A stretch of 64,000 bases of DNA from Lacrimispora xylanolytica (GCF_026723765.1 NZ_CP113524.1:4117501-4181500); one strand, 5' to 3'; shown: positions 20,868-30,159, counted from the first letter of the stretch. A program made the numbers and translations. Notes: generated by a model not told the origin, from the sequence alone.

Positions 20868-22226
20868 CAGCCGTTTTACTGCATCCATGGCAAGAAGAGA
20901 GCGTTCGCATTCCTCAGCGGTCAGGGTTACCTGCCAGCACAGGGAGCTTCCTTTCATGTGTTCTGCCGCAAAACTTAAGCCGTTGGTTCTCTCATCAAGA
21001 AATGGTCGGTCTATCTGGTTTGGATCTCCAAGGAGAATTATCTTAGTTCCCTTTCCAGCACGGGTGATGATTCCCTTTACTTGATTGGGTGTCATATTCT
21101 GGGCTTCATCTATAATTAAATAGGTCTGTACGATGGAGCGGCCCCGAATGTAGTTGAGGGCTTCGGTCTTTATGAGGCCGCGACCAAATATCTCCTCTAT
21201 TTTTCCTGCCAGCTCCTCTTCCTTTTCATACCGCTTCTCTTCGTTGGAATCAATGAGCTGCTCCAGGTTATCAATGACAGGACGCATGAGGGGTGATATT
21301 TTTTCCTGTTCATCTCCTGGCAGGAATCCGATGTCTGAATCAAACTGGGCATTCGGACGGCTTATCATGATACGGCGGTATTCTCCGGTAGGATTGTTTA
21401 AAAGCTTTTCCAGGCCAACCGCCAGAGAATAAAAGGTCTTAGCCGTTCCAGCCATTCCCTTTACGATTACAAGGGGAGCGGTTTCTGCCGGCTGCATTAA
21501 GGCTTCCTGGAGAAAATACTGGCCTGCATTTCTGGGCGATATACCATAAGGCTTATGCTTTCCATACTCCAGGGGTACAATTTTTGTTTTGCTCACCCTT
21601 CCCAGCACTGTTTTTTTCGTGGACTGGTCAGCCTTTAATAGAATAAACTGGTTTTCTGTAAGTTCTGGTTTTCTTTTTTCTCCTGTTTCATCCATGACAT
21701 AAACTTGATCTATGGGAATTCCTTTTTTCTTATAATCCTTAAAACTTTCTTCCGGTACATAGACCTCAGTTCTTCCTTGATACTGGTCGGACCGTTCCGG
21801 CACCTGCTCTGCAGTGAAATCCTCTGCCTTAACGCCGATGATCTGAGCTTTGATCCGAAGAAGAATGTCTTTGGTCACAAGGACTACGTCCCCCTCCAGC
21901 CCCTTACAGACCTTTAAAATCCGGTTATCCATCTTATCATCAGGCAAATCAGGAGGAAGCTTTACATCTACGAAGTTTGTTTCAATCCTTATAGAACCAC
22001 CCTGCTCCAGCTTAACGCCGGATAGCAAATCACCTTTATGACGGAGCTGCTCCAGATTCCTGATGGCTGCTCTGGCATTGGCCCCCTTTTCTCCTTCCGC
22101 CTTTTTCAGATGATCCAGTTCTTCTAAAACCACCACCGGAAGCACCACCTGATTGTCTTCAAAGCAGTATAGGGCATCAGGGGCCTGAATCAGTACATTC
22201 GTATCTACCACATAGGTTTTTATCAT
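20865..22226 (-). CDS. PIN-PhoH family RNA ATPase (PhoH2 type)
   Basis: 453 aa. The N-terminal PIN domain (~1-140) has acidic residues in YVVDTNVLI, VLEELD and LVTKD, the usual nuclease metal site. The C-terminal PhoH ATPase (~230-450) has Walker A GMAGTAKT and Walker B LIIDEAQNMTP, plus ILLGDPNQID. PhoH2 proteins are RNA helicase/RNases in mycobacteria; the role in Clostridia is not settled. The start has an AAAAGGAG site. The stop overlaps the shared terminator. The spacer to the next gene (22227-22370) shows nothing definite. Confidence 0.9.
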   Translation of the reverse strand: MIKTYVVDTNVLIQAPDALYCFEDNQVVLPVVVLEELDHLKKAEGEKGANARAAIRNLEQLRHKGDLLSGVKLEQGGSIRIETNFVDVKLPPDLPDDKMDNRILKVCKGLEGDVVLVTKDILLRIKAQIIGVKAEDFTAEQVPERSDQYQGRTEVYVPEESFKDYKKKGIPIDQVYVMDETGEKRKPELTENQFILLKADQSTKKTVLGRVSKTKIVPLEYGKHKPYGISPRNAGQYFLQEALMQPAETAPLVIVKGMAGTAKTFYSLAVGLEKLLNNPTGEYRRIMISRPNAQFDSDIGFLPGDEQEKISPLMRPVIDNLEQLIDSNEEKRYEKEEELAGKIEEIFGRGLIKTEALNYIRGRSIVQTYLIIDEAQNMTPNQVKGIITRAGKGTKIILLGDPNQIDRPFLDERTNGLSFAAEHMKGSSLCWQVTLTAEECERSLLAMDAVKRL

Positions 22227-22370
22227 CTACCGGACTCCTTTTCTTTATCAGAAATATGTTTCCTGCAATTCTCATTATAGCGAAAGAAAAGGGCTCCTGT
22301 TACCATGAACCTGTAAAGGCAGTGTAAAAATCAAGGCACTTTTCTGGAAAATACAGGGGCTGACTCCAGT

Positions 22371-23468
22371 TTATGTCCTATCCAGGCTTATGACTTTGAC
22401 GGAATTTCGTTCCACTACCTCAGAGTCAAAAAGGTATCCTGCTTCGAAGCTGGGATTTTCAATGAGCTTAATCATATTTTTTGCCGCCTTTTTTCCAAGG
22501 GATTCCATCGGGTGAGGAAAGGAAGTGATGGGAACATCTCCAATAACAGACAACTCTGAATTATCAATTCCTACAATGGATATGTCCTCTGGAATCCGGA
22601 TGCCCCTATCCTTACAAATAGCGGCAAAGCGATATGCTACCTCATCGTTATAGCAGACCAGACCAGTACAGCCGGATAGCCTTTCAAACAGATAATCGGA
22701 CCATATCTCCATATCCGTTTGGCTTTCAGAATCCATCCACAGAACATTTCTCCCATCTGCCTTTAATCCGGCCTTTTCCAGCGCCCGGATAAAGCCCAAA
22801 TATCTTAAATGTCCCTGACCGTCGTCACATTTAAACAATCCGCCCAGCTTCCTGTGTCCTGCACCAATGAGATATTCTGCTGCCTTTTCTCCCACCTGGG
22901 CGTCGTTTAAGGAGACGTATGGCATATCCAGCGTCTGATATTTGCTGTTGATGAAGAGGACGGGGATTTCCTGCTTCTTTAGCTGCTGATAAAAATGGAG
23001 GTTGGGATTTGGGATGGCACTTTTGGCTGGTTCTGCAATGAGACCGTCAATCATGCCCTTATCCACGATCTTTCTAAGGATTTCCCCTTCCCGTTCCACC
23101 TGGTTTCCCGTAAAAGCCACTTGCATGGTGTATCCGGACTTTGAGAGCATCTGTTCAATACCCTTTAACACGGAAGGAAATATGTAGCTGTCCACATAGG
23201 TACTGACCACTGCTATGTTATAATACCGTTTCAGCCGTTCGGTCCGTCTCTCGGAACCTACATAGGTGCCGCTTCCCTGAATCCGGGTGAGCAGATTTTT
23301 TTGCTCCAATACATCAATGGCGTGGCGCACGGTCTGCCGGTTTAAATGAAACCGGAGACACAGCTCGTGTTCTGACGGAAGTCTCTCTCCCTCTTTAAAT
23401 GTACCATTTTCAATTTGGGATAGCACCCAGTCAGCAACTTCCATATATTTTGGTTTCTGTGTCCCCAT
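22371..23468 (-). CDS. araR: AraR-type regulator (GntR HTH fused to LacI sensor)
   Basis: Sugar-responsive repressor. 365 aa. An N-terminal GntR winged helix (~1-75; GERLPSEHELCLRF, NRQTVRHAIDVLE) is joined to a LacI/periplasmic-binding-like sensor domain (~80-360; DGLIAEPAKS, VSLNDAQVGEKAAEYLI, ISIVGIDNSELS). This fusion is typical of AraR. It is the last gene of the ABC-transporter operon, 21 bp after the permease. Two perfect palindromes, TTGTATATACAA, upstream of the operon fit the AraR operator shape, supporting autoregulation and, likely, L-arabinose as effector. The symbol is a family-level call. Confidence 0.85.
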   Translation of the reverse strand: MGTQKPKYMEVADWVLSQIENGTFKEGERLPSEHELCLRFHLNRQTVRHAIDVLEQKNLLTRIQGSGTYVGSERRTERLKRYYNIAVVSTYVDSYIFPSVLKGIEQMLSKSGYTMQVAFTGNQVEREGEILRKIVDKGMIDGLIAEPAKSAIPNPNLHFYQQLKKQEIPVLFINSKYQTLDMPYVSLNDAQVGEKAAEYLIGAGHRKLGGLFKCDDGQGHLRYLGFIRALEKAGLKADGRNVLWMDSESQTDMEIWSDYLFERLSGCTGLVCYNDEVAYRFAAICKDRGIRIPEDISIVGIDNSELSVIGDVPITSFPHPMESLGKKAAKNMIKLIENPSFEAGYLFDSEVVERNSVKVISLDRT

Positions 23469-23489
23469 ACTCTCTTCACTGCCCCTCGG

Positions 23490-24656
23490 TTATTTTTTCC
23501 GTTTCGATAATAAGTCTACCGTAACCGCACCAAGAAGCACGGCTCCTTTTACAATCTTCTGAATATCCGTAGACCAGCCATACAGGGACATACCATTGTT
23601 TAAAATGCCCATGATAAAGGCTCCTACCACGGCTCCGATAATGGTTCCTATGCCTCCGGTGGTGGCGGCTCCGCCGATGTAGCAGGCAGCTATGGCATCA
23701 AGCTCAAACTGGTCTCCGGCTTTTGGCGTTGCGGATGCATTACGGGCAGAGAGAACAATTCCTGCAATGGCACAAAGAATTCCCATGTTGGTATAGACCC
23801 AGAAATAAACCTTATCCGTATTGATTCCGGAAAGCTTAGCAGCTTTTGCATTGCCGCCTAAGGCGTAGATCTGGCGTCCTGCCACGGTCCGGCTGGTGAT
23901 GAAGTGATAAAGGGCAACAAGAACTCCCATAATAACCAGGACGAATGGAATTCCATTGTATCTGGCAAGTTTGTAAAAGAAGAACCAGACAATGAGAAAA
24001 ATAACACCGATTTTTAAGGCTGTCTGCCATAGAGGATTCACGGGAAATCCGTATTTCTTCTTGGTCTTTATACTCTTCATCTCAAAGAAAATGATAAGGG
24101 CAAAGGCAATGAGTGCCACCCCAATGGATACTAAGTCAATGGTTCCTTTCCCTATATTGACCTTAAGCGTAGGAAGGAATCCAGCTCCAATAAAGGTATA
24201 ATCTGCGGGAAGGGGACCTTTTGTCTGAGCTTTTAAAAGAGTATAGGTAAGCCCTCTGCCCATGAGCATGGTTGCCAGGGTGACGATAAAGGGAGGAATG
24301 GACAGCTTGGAAACAAAGAAGCCTACGAACATACCGGAAAGGGCCCCTATGACAATGGCTGCCAGGATTGCCACCCACATGCTGGTCTTGTAATCCACGA
24401 TCATGATTCCTACAGAAGCACCGCATAAGGCTACGATGGAACCGACTCCAAGGTCAATGTTTCCGGTTAATACGCACAGAAGCATTCCCACTGCAAGAAT
24501 GACAATATAGCTGTTCTGCATGATTAAGTTATTGATGTTGGCAGGTGACATATTTTTTCCGCCTGTCATCACTGAAAAGATGAGAAATACTGCAATGAGA
24601 GCCAGTATCATTCCATATTCTTTCATATTAATATTTACTGTTTTCTTCTTATCCAT
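23490..24656 (-). CDS. Sugar ABC transporter permease (XylH/GguB-like)
   Basis: Membrane component of a CUT2-class monosaccharide importer. 388 aa with about ten membrane segments. Family motifs: GNIDLGVGSIVALCG in the first third and the conserved GRQIYALGGNAKAAKLSGI loop that contacts the ATPase. It starts 2 nt after the ATPase stop, with a GGAAAGGAAG site. Closest named families are XylH, GguB and MmsB, so xylose, arabinose or galactose are all possible substrates. Confidence 0.9.
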   Translation of the reverse strand: MDKKKTVNINMKEYGMILALIAVFLIFSVMTGGKNMSPANINNLIMQNSYIVILAVGMLLCVLTGNIDLGVGSIVALCGASVGIMIVDYKTSMWVAILAAIVIGALSGMFVGFFVSKLSIPPFIVTLATMLMGRGLTYTLLKAQTKGPLPADYTFIGAGFLPTLKVNIGKGTIDLVSIGVALIAFALIIFFEMKSIKTKKKYGFPVNPLWQTALKIGVIFLIVWFFFYKLARYNGIPFVLVIMGVLVALYHFITSRTVAGRQIYALGGNAKAAKLSGINTDKVYFWVYTNMGILCAIAGIVLSARNASATPKAGDQFELDAIAACYIGGAATTGGIGTIIGAVVGAFIMGILNNGMSLYGWSTDIQKIVKGAVLLGAVTVDLLSKRKK

Positions 24657-24658
24657 CT

Positions 24659-26206
24659 CTACGCTTCCTTTCCGCTATCTGCCATGATGCATTTCATGAT
24701 CTTTTCCTGGGATACATCATCCTTTGACATCTCACCGGAGATGTGGCCTTCATTGATGACATAAATCCGGTCACAGGTTCCTATGACCTCTTCAAGCTCT
24801 GATGAAATCACTATGATTGCTTTTCCAGCCTTTGCCAGATCATTGATGACGCAGTAAATCTCATACTTGGCTCCGATGTCAATGCCTCTGGTTGGCTCAT
24901 CTAGAATGAGAACATCTGGCTGGGTGAGCATCCATTTTGCAAGGACTACCTTTTGCTGGTTTCCTCCGGAAAGGGAGCTGACCGTCTGGTTGATGGAGGA
25001 AGCCTTTACGTTGATTCGTTTTTTATATTCTTCTGCAGCAAGAATCTCACTGTTTTTATTAACAATCCCCCGTTTGGAAAAGAAGTTACGGAGAGAAGCC
25101 AGAGTCATATTTCCTCTGACGCTGTCAATAAGAATGAGGCCATAGCTTTTCCGGTCCTCGGAGACATAGGCCAGCCGGTTATTAATGGCATCCTGAACGT
25201 TCCGAATGATGACCTGTTTTCCATGGATCTTTATAGTTCCGCTTATCTTCTGGCCGTAGGATCTGCCAAAGAGGCTCATGGCAAGCTCTGTTCGTCCGGC
25301 TCCCATCAGTCCTGCAAAGCCTACCACTTCCCCGGCTTTTACATGAAAGGAGACATCTTTAATGACCTGCCTTCCTGGATCTTCCGGGTGGAACACATTC
25401 CAGTTTTCTACTTCAAACATCTTTTCTTTAATGCTGCTGGTTCTGATTGGATAGCGGTTGGTCAATTCTCTTCCTACCATTCCTTTTATAATCCGGTCCT
25501 CGCTAATGTCATCGGTTCCCTTTACCAAGGTCTCTATGGTCTTTCCATCCCGGATTACCGTTATGGAATCTGCGATGGAACTGATTTCATTCAGCTTATG
25601 AGAAATCATGATACAGGTGATTCCCTGTTTTTTAAGCTCCTTCATAATGGATAGAAGGCGTTTGCTTTCCTCATCGTTAAGAGCTGCTGTGGGCTCGTCA
25701 AGGATTAAAAGCTCCACCTCTTTTGCCATGGCTCTTGCGATTTCGATCAGCTGCTGCTTTCCTACGCCAAGGGTGTTTACCGGGGCGTTTAAGTTCTCAT
25801 TTTCAAGGCCTACCTTTTCTAACATCTCCTGTGCCTTTTTATGGGTCTTTGTCCAGTCCACCACGCCTTTTACTTTTCTTTGCTCATTTCCCAGAAATAC
25901 ATTTTCAGCAATGGATAAATAGGGACTGAGCGCAAGCTCCTGATGGATGATAACGATTCCTTTTGCTTCACTCTGCCTGATGTTGTGAAACTGGCATACG
26001 GTTTTGTTGTATGTAACATCTCCGCTGTAGGAGCCGTAGGGATAGACTCCTGACAGTACATTCATGAGTGTGGATTTTCCAGCACCATTTTCCCCGCACA
26101 GCGCATGAATCTCTCCTCTTTTCACCTTGATGTTTACGTCATCTAAGGCCTTCACTCCATAAAATTCTTTGGTGATGTGATTCATCTCCAATATATAATC
26201 GGACAT
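24659..26206 (-). CDS. Sugar ABC transporter ATP-binding protein (GguA/XylG-like)
   Basis: Duplicated ATPase of the CUT2 importer. 515 aa. Domain 1 has Walker A GENGAGKST, signature near NTLGVGKQQLIEIARA and Walker B LLILDEPTAAL. Domain 2 has GLMGAGRTELAMSLFG in place of a full Walker A (normal for the family), signature LSGGNQQKVVLAKW and DEPTRGIDIGAK. The pattern of one canonical and one divergent site is typical of RbsA/XylG proteins. It is separated from the binding-protein gene by 213 bp of stacked hairpins. Confidence 0.92.
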   Translation of the reverse strand: MSDYILEMNHITKEFYGVKALDDVNIKVKRGEIHALCGENGAGKSTLMNVLSGVYPYGSYSGDVTYNKTVCQFHNIRQSEAKGIVIIHQELALSPYLSIAENVFLGNEQRKVKGVVDWTKTHKKAQEMLEKVGLENENLNAPVNTLGVGKQQLIEIARAMAKEVELLILDEPTAALNDEESKRLLSIMKELKKQGITCIMISHKLNEISSIADSITVIRDGKTIETLVKGTDDISEDRIIKGMVGRELTNRYPIRTSSIKEKMFEVENWNVFHPEDPGRQVIKDVSFHVKAGEVVGFAGLMGAGRTELAMSLFGRSYGQKISGTIKIHGKQVIIRNVQDAINNRLAYVSEDRKSYGLILIDSVRGNMTLASLRNFFSKRGIVNKNSEILAAEEYKKRINVKASSINQTVSSLSGGNQQKVVLAKWMLTQPDVLILDEPTRGIDIGAKYEIYCVINDLAKAGKAIIVISSELEEVIGTCDRIYVINEGHISGEMSKDDVSQEKIMKCIMADSGKEA

Positions 26207-26240
26207 CTTCCCAGCTCCTTTTCCTTCTTGGCCGATACAA

Positions 26241-26372
26241 GAGTCTGACTTGTCAGACTCTGGCGCTGACGCGCCGTCACTTTAGTGATATCTTCCTCTT
26301 AAACGTCATGTGCATCCTCAATGGAGTGCTTTTTATGATATAGGGGAGTTCGTAGAACTCTCCTATATCATA
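26241..26372 (-). other. Stack of four intercistronic stem-loops
   Basis: Between the binding-protein gene and the ATPase gene lie four inverted repeats in a row: TATGATATAGGGGAGTTC with its partner (26334-26372, 17 of 18 bp, 3-nt loop), TCACTTTAGTGA (26277-26288), GGCGC/GCGCC (26262-26275) and GAGTCTGAC/GTCAGACTC (26241-26260). None is followed by a T-run on the minus strand. They probably stabilise or process the mRNA so that the binding protein is made in excess. Confidence 0.6.
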
Positions 26373-26411
26373 AAAAACAGGCGGCTGCTCTCCCGCCGCC
26401 GCCTGTTTTTT
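26372..26411 (-). terminator. Partial terminator after the sugar-binding protein gene
   Basis: On the minus strand AAAAAACAGGCGGC (26411-26398) pairs with GCCGCCTGTTTTTT (26385-26372). It lies 9 bp past the stop of the binding-protein gene and would lower transcription of the permease and ATPase genes. Confidence 0.8.
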
Positions 26412-26419
26412 CTTCCCTG

Positions 26420-27598
26420 TTATTTAGACAGCTGATCTTCGGTGTAATAGCCGCCGTCAATAATAATCTTCTTATAGTTATCCTTATCAACCGCTACCGG
26501 TGTGCAAAGATAAGAAGGTACGACGATTTTCCCATTGTTATACTGTTTGGTATCGTTGATTTCCGGTTCTGCACCTTCTAATACGGCCTGAACCATCTTT
26601 ACGCATTTCTCTGCCAGAAGCCTTGTGTCCTTGTAGATAGACATGGTCTGATAGCCTGAAATGATATTTTTGGTTGCCATAAGCTCTGCGTCCTGACCGG
26701 TAACTAATGGCCAGTCGACTCCTACTTTATAGCCAGCTCCCTCTAAGGCTGCCTTACATCCATAAGCGAAACCATCAAAGGCGGTAGCTGCGATATCCAG
26801 CTTCTTATCTGCATAAAAGCCGGTTAAGTAGTTTTCGCAGTTCTGCTGGGCTGTTTCCTGAGACCAGCGGAGAATACAGGTATCTTCAAAGGAGGTACGG
26901 CCGGATTCACATACCAGTGTGCCGTCATCCAGATATGGCTTTAAGACTTCCATTAAACCGTTGTAAAGGAATAAGGCATTGTTATCATCCGGGGAACCCA
27001 TGAAAAATTCAATGGTGTAGGATTTTCCTTCTGCTTTTGCCTTATCCAGCTGCTTTGTGTCTTTTATGTATTGGCCGATGGCTGTTCCTACTCCCTTGTT
27101 ATCAAAGGTCGCATAATAGGAAACGGCATCGGTATCCATGAGGAGACGGTCGTAGGCAATGATGGGAATGCCGGCATTCTTTGCCTGCTCTTCCACATTA
27201 ACAAGGGCTGAGGAGTCAATGGAGGCGATAACCAGACATTCTACACCGGAAGCAATCATGTTCTCAATCTGGGATACCTGCATCTGCACATCATCTTCGG
27301 CATATTGGAGATCCACTTCATAGCCAAGTGCTTCCAGCTGTTTCTTCATGTTTGCGCCGTCGTTGATCCAGCGCTCGGATGACTGGGTGGGCATGGCGAC
27401 TCCAACCTTTCCTCCCTTTCCTGCTGCCTTTGTTGCTTCTGTGACAGCATTTTGTGTAGCTTCCTCTGATTTAGCGGCTGTGGTGGTGCCCCCATCAACT
27501 GCTGCAGTGGTTGCGGCTGCTTTGGAACCTCCGCACCCTGACAAGGAAGATACCACCAACATGGCTCCCAGAATCATACTTAAAATTCTTCGTTTCAT
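26420..27598 (-). CDS. ChvE/XylF-like sugar-binding lipoprotein
   Basis: Extracytoplasmic binding protein of the CUT2 importer. 392 aa. The lipoprotein signal ends LSGCGG at about residue 20; an Ala/Thr-rich linker follows, then a periplasmic-binding fold from ~60 (KVGVAMPTQSSERW, SIDSSALVNVEEQAK, AYDRLLMDTDAV, DIAATAFDGFAYGCKAAL). These match the multiple-monosaccharide binder ChvE. The start ATG has an AGGAGGGG site. One operator lies 26 bp upstream and another 234 bp upstream. Confidence 0.9.
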   Translation of the reverse strand: MKRRILSMILGAMLVVSSLSGCGGSKAAATTAAVDGGTTTAAKSEEATQNAVTEATKAAGKGGKVGVAMPTQSSERWINDGANMKKQLEALGYEVDLQYAEDDVQMQVSQIENMIASGVECLVIASIDSSALVNVEEQAKNAGIPIIAYDRLLMDTDAVSYYATFDNKGVGTAIGQYIKDTKQLDKAKAEGKSYTIEFFMGSPDDNNALFLYNGLMEVLKPYLDDGTLVCESGRTSFEDTCILRWSQETAQQNCENYLTGFYADKKLDIAATAFDGFAYGCKAALEGAGYKVGVDWPLVTGQDAELMATKNIISGYQTMSIYKDTRLLAEKCVKMVQAVLEGAEPEINDTKQYNNGKIVVPSYLCTPVAVDKDNYKKIIIDGGYYTEDQLSK

Positions 27599-27624
27599 AA
27601 CAATTTACCCCTCCTATGGCTTTT

Positions 27625-27636
27625 TTGTATATACAA
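27625..27636. promoter_or_regulatory. AraR-type operator 1
   Basis: Perfect palindrome TTGTATATACAA in the 5' leader of the sugar-binding protein gene. It resembles the Bacillus AraR site (ATTTGTACGTACAAAT). The repressor candidate is encoded at 22371-23468. Confidence 0.65.
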
Positions 27637-27832
27637 TTTACGTTCTTCGTAAAATTGCTATTGATTGGATTCCATACATCTTGTCACTACCCACGTTATA
27701 TTATGATTGCGATTTTTTATTTATACCTGGATTATTTAATTTACTTTGTTGCATTTGTATGATTTTATTTTGTATTTATTACGCTCTCTCAACATACTGC
27801 TTGTATTATTTGCTTTTTGATTTGAGGGTAAG

Positions 27833-27844
27833 TTGTATATACAA
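27833..27844. promoter_or_regulatory. AraR-type operator 2
   Basis: Second perfect copy of TTGTATATACAA, 208 bp from operator 1. The promoter must lie between the two sites, an arrangement suited to repression by looping. I could not fix the -35/-10; the 196-bp interval is AT-rich and codes for nothing. Confidence 0.65.
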
Positions 27845-27896
27845 AAAACCTTATGGCGGATAATCCGTATGAACCTTTCAGAGAGGAATAAAGACA

Positions 27897-27954
27897 TAAA
27901 AAATGCGTCCTTTACCGGTCAGCTGCCATAGCTGATCTAGTAAAAAACGCATTA
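27897..27954 (-). terminator. Terminator after trmL
   Basis: On the minus strand AATGCGT (27953-27947) pairs with ACGCATT (27908-27902) around an inner GATCAGC/GCAGCTGA arm, followed by TTTTTATG. It ends the long leftward housekeeping run. Confidence 0.7.
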
Positions 27955-27974
27955 AACATTATATCTTTATAACT

Positions 27975-28472
27975 TTATGATTCTTCCCAATGCAGATGAT
28001 GAAGCTCTCCCTGCATGGTCATATGTTCAAATCCATTCTGTCTCAATGCCTCATAAAGCATAATAGAAACAGAGTTGGAGAGATTTAAGGAGCGGATATC
28101 TCCCCACATGGGAATCCTCACACACCGGTCCTGATTGTCTAAGAGGATTTCTTCCGGGATACCGGCACTCTCTTTTCCAAACATCAGATAATCATCTGGT
28201 TCATAGGCCACGTCAGAGTAAACGTGACGTCCCTTCGTTGTTGCCATGTAAATTTTCGCGCCGGGATTTTTATCAAGAAAGTCCTGAAAATCACTGTACA
28301 CCGTGACGTCAAGCTTATCCCAGTAATCCAGTCCTGCCCGCTTAATCAGCTTGTCGGTAAGCTTAAAGCCCAGAGGCTCTATTAAGTGAAGCTTGGTGCC
28401 TGTGGCCACACAGGTACGTCCGATGTTGCCTGTGTTTGCCGGCATCTCCGGCTCTAATAGTACGATATTCAT
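27975..28472 (-). CDS. trmL: tRNA (cytidine(34)-2'-O)-methyltransferase TrmL
   Basis: SPOUT methyltransferase that 2'-O-methylates the wobble base of certain leucine tRNAs. 165 aa. Motifs: PEMPANTGNIGRTC at the N-terminus, MFGKESAGIPEE (SAM-binding knot) and IPMWGDIRSLNLSNSVSIMLYEALRQ (cut here into family motifs 2 and 3). Length is standard. Last gene of the run that starts with sua5; only 6 bp follow the aminotransferase stop. Confidence 0.93.
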   Translation of the reverse strand: MNIVLLEPEMPANTGNIGRTCVATGTKLHLIEPLGFKLTDKLIKRAGLDYWDKLDVTVYSDFQDFLDKNPGAKIYMATTKGRHVYSDVAYEPDDYLMFGKESAGIPEEILLDNQDRCVRIPMWGDIRSLNLSNSVSIMLYEALRQNGFEHMTMQGELHHLHWEES

Positions 28473-28478
28473 GATTCT

Positions 28479-29648
28479 TTACGCCTTCCTGTCAAGATTC
28501 TTTATAAAACGGTCCATGCGGCTTAAAGCCTCCTTTAAATTCTTTAAGGAGTATGCATAGGAGATACGAAGAAAGCCCTCTCCGCAGTCGCCAAATGCAG
28601 TGCCAGGAACGACCGCTACCTTTTCTTCCCGTAAGAGTCTGGTGGCAAACTCATCTGAGGTCATGTGAAACCGCTTGATGCTTGGGAACATATAAAAGGC
28701 GCCGTGAGGTTCAAAGCACTCTAAGCCCATCTCGTTAAATGCATGGATGAGATAACGTCTTCTCTGGTCATAGGATTCCCGCATTGCCTGAACATCCTTA
28801 TCCCCGTCCCGCAGTGCTGCTACTGCTGCATACTGGCTGGTGGTGGGCGCGCACATGATGGCAAACTGATGAATTTTAAGCATCTGCTCTAAGATCACTC
28901 TTGGCGCGGCTGCATAGCCAAGACGCCAGCCGGTCATGGCGTAGGATTTGGAAAATCCATTGATTAGTATGGTGCGGTCTCTCATTCCAGGGAAGGAGGC
29001 AATGGTGGTATGGTCTCCGCCGTAAGTAAGCTCTGCATAGATTTCATCGGATAATACGAACAAATCCTTTTCAATCACTACTTCCACAATATCTTTTAAT
29101 TCTTCCTTTGTCATAACCGCACCTGTTGGGTTATTAGGGAAAGGAAGGATAAGAACCTTCGTCTTATCTGTTATCTTTTCTAAAAGCTTTTCCTTGGTCA
29201 GCTTAAACTGATCCTTTTCTTCTAAATCAATGGTAACTGGAACTCCATTGGCCAGAATGGTACAGGGCACGTAGGAAACGTAGCTTGGCTGGGGAATGAG
29301 CACCTCATCTCCAGGGTTTAACATGGCACGAAGTGCGATGTCAATGGCTTCGCTTCCTCCTACGGTGACCATGACCTCATGGTCAGGATCATAAGTAACT
29401 TCAAAGCGTCTGCTTAAATAGCTGGAAATCTCAACCTTTAATTCCTTCAGTCCCGCATTGGAGGTATAGAAGGTACGGCCTTTTTCAAGGGAATAGATGC
29501 CTTCCTCTCTGATATGCCAGGGCGTATCAAAGTCAGGTTCTCCTACTCCAAGGGAAATGGCATCCTTCATCTCGCTTACAATATCAAAAAACTTACGGAT
29601 TCCGGATGATGGAATCTCTACGATTCTGTCTGATAATGGGTTTCTCAC
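28479..29648 (-). CDS. PLP-dependent aminotransferase, class I/II (PatA-like)
   Basis: 389-aa fold-type I aminotransferase, likely acting on aromatic or aspartate-type amino acids. Motifs: GVGEPDFDTPWHIRE, FPNNPTGAVMTKEEL, VLSDEIYAELTY and the PLP-lysine in INGFSKSYAMTGWRLGY. Arg near the C-terminus (FLRISYAYS) binds the carboxylate. It starts with GTG overlapping the Lrp stop (GTGA), so it is translationally coupled to the Lrp-type regulator. The exact substrate cannot be told from sequence. Confidence 0.9.
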   Translation of the reverse strand: MRNPLSDRIVEIPSSGIRKFFDIVSEMKDAISLGVGEPDFDTPWHIREEGIYSLEKGRTFYTSNAGLKELKVEISSYLSRRFEVTYDPDHEVMVTVGGSEAIDIALRAMLNPGDEVLIPQPSYVSYVPCTILANGVPVTIDLEEKDQFKLTKEKLLEKITDKTKVLILPFPNNPTGAVMTKEELKDIVEVVIEKDLFVLSDEIYAELTYGGDHTTIASFPGMRDRTILINGFSKSYAMTGWRLGYAAAPRVILEQMLKIHQFAIMCAPTTSQYAAVAALRDGDKDVQAMRESYDQRRRYLIHAFNEMGLECFEPHGAFYMFPSIKRFHMTSDEFATRLLREEKVAVVPGTAFGDCGEGFLRISYAYSLKNLKEALSRMDRFIKNLDRKA

Positions 29649-30127
29649 GGTGTAATCAACATCCTTTCATCCGGTGTCTCTTCTGAGAGGACGGTTCCGT
29701 GGTCCTTATATTTTTTAAGGACAAAATGAGTGGCTGTGCTGAGCACCGATTCCATGGGAGATAACTTCTCGGAAACAAACTGAGCTACCTGTCTCATGGT
29801 CTTTCCTTCAATGAATACAGTAAAATCAAAGGCACCGGACATAAGGTATACTGCGTTTACTTCATTATACTGATAGATTCTTTCAGCGATTTTATCAAAT
29901 CCCATACCTCTTTGAGGCGTTACCTTTACCTCTATTAAGGCTACTACCTTTTCATCACTGGTATTGTCCCAATTGATTAAGGTATGGTACCCGCAGATGA
30001 TATGTTCTTTTTCCATTTCCGCAATTTCATTGGCAATGGCAACTTCGCTTTCTCCCAACAGTATAGCCAGGTCTTTTACGTCGATTCTGCTGTTCTTTTC
30101 AATAATCGCTAATATCTTTTCCCTCAT
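29645..30127 (-). CDS. Lrp/AsnC-family transcriptional regulator
   Basis: 160 aa: an N-terminal helix-turn-helix (~1-50; IDVKDLAILLGESEVAIANEI) and an AsnC/RAM ligand-binding domain (~65-145; ALIEVKVTP, VYLMSGAFDFTVFIEG). Members sense amino acids. It overlaps the downstream aminotransferase gene by 4 nt, so it probably controls that gene or its own operon. The C-terminal tail (~20 residues) is longer than average. Confidence 0.9.
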   Translation of the reverse strand: MREKILAIIEKNSRIDVKDLAILLGESEVAIANEIAEMEKEHIICGYHTLINWDNTSDEKVVALIEVKVTPQRGMGFDKIAERIYQYNEVNAVYLMSGAFDFTVFIEGKTMRQVAQFVSEKLSPMESVLSTATHFVLKKYKDHGTVLSEETPDERMLITP

Positions 30128-30159
30128 ATCCTTACCTCCGGTGATGTTTCATCAAATGA

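Noticed and set aside
24953-25654. 233-codon rightward open frame
   Set aside because: It is antisense to the well-supported sugar ABC ATPase, has no ribosome site and no domain.
27348-27863. 171-codon rightward open frame over the operators
   Set aside because: Antisense to the binding-protein gene at its 5' part and low-complexity beyond; no ribosome site.
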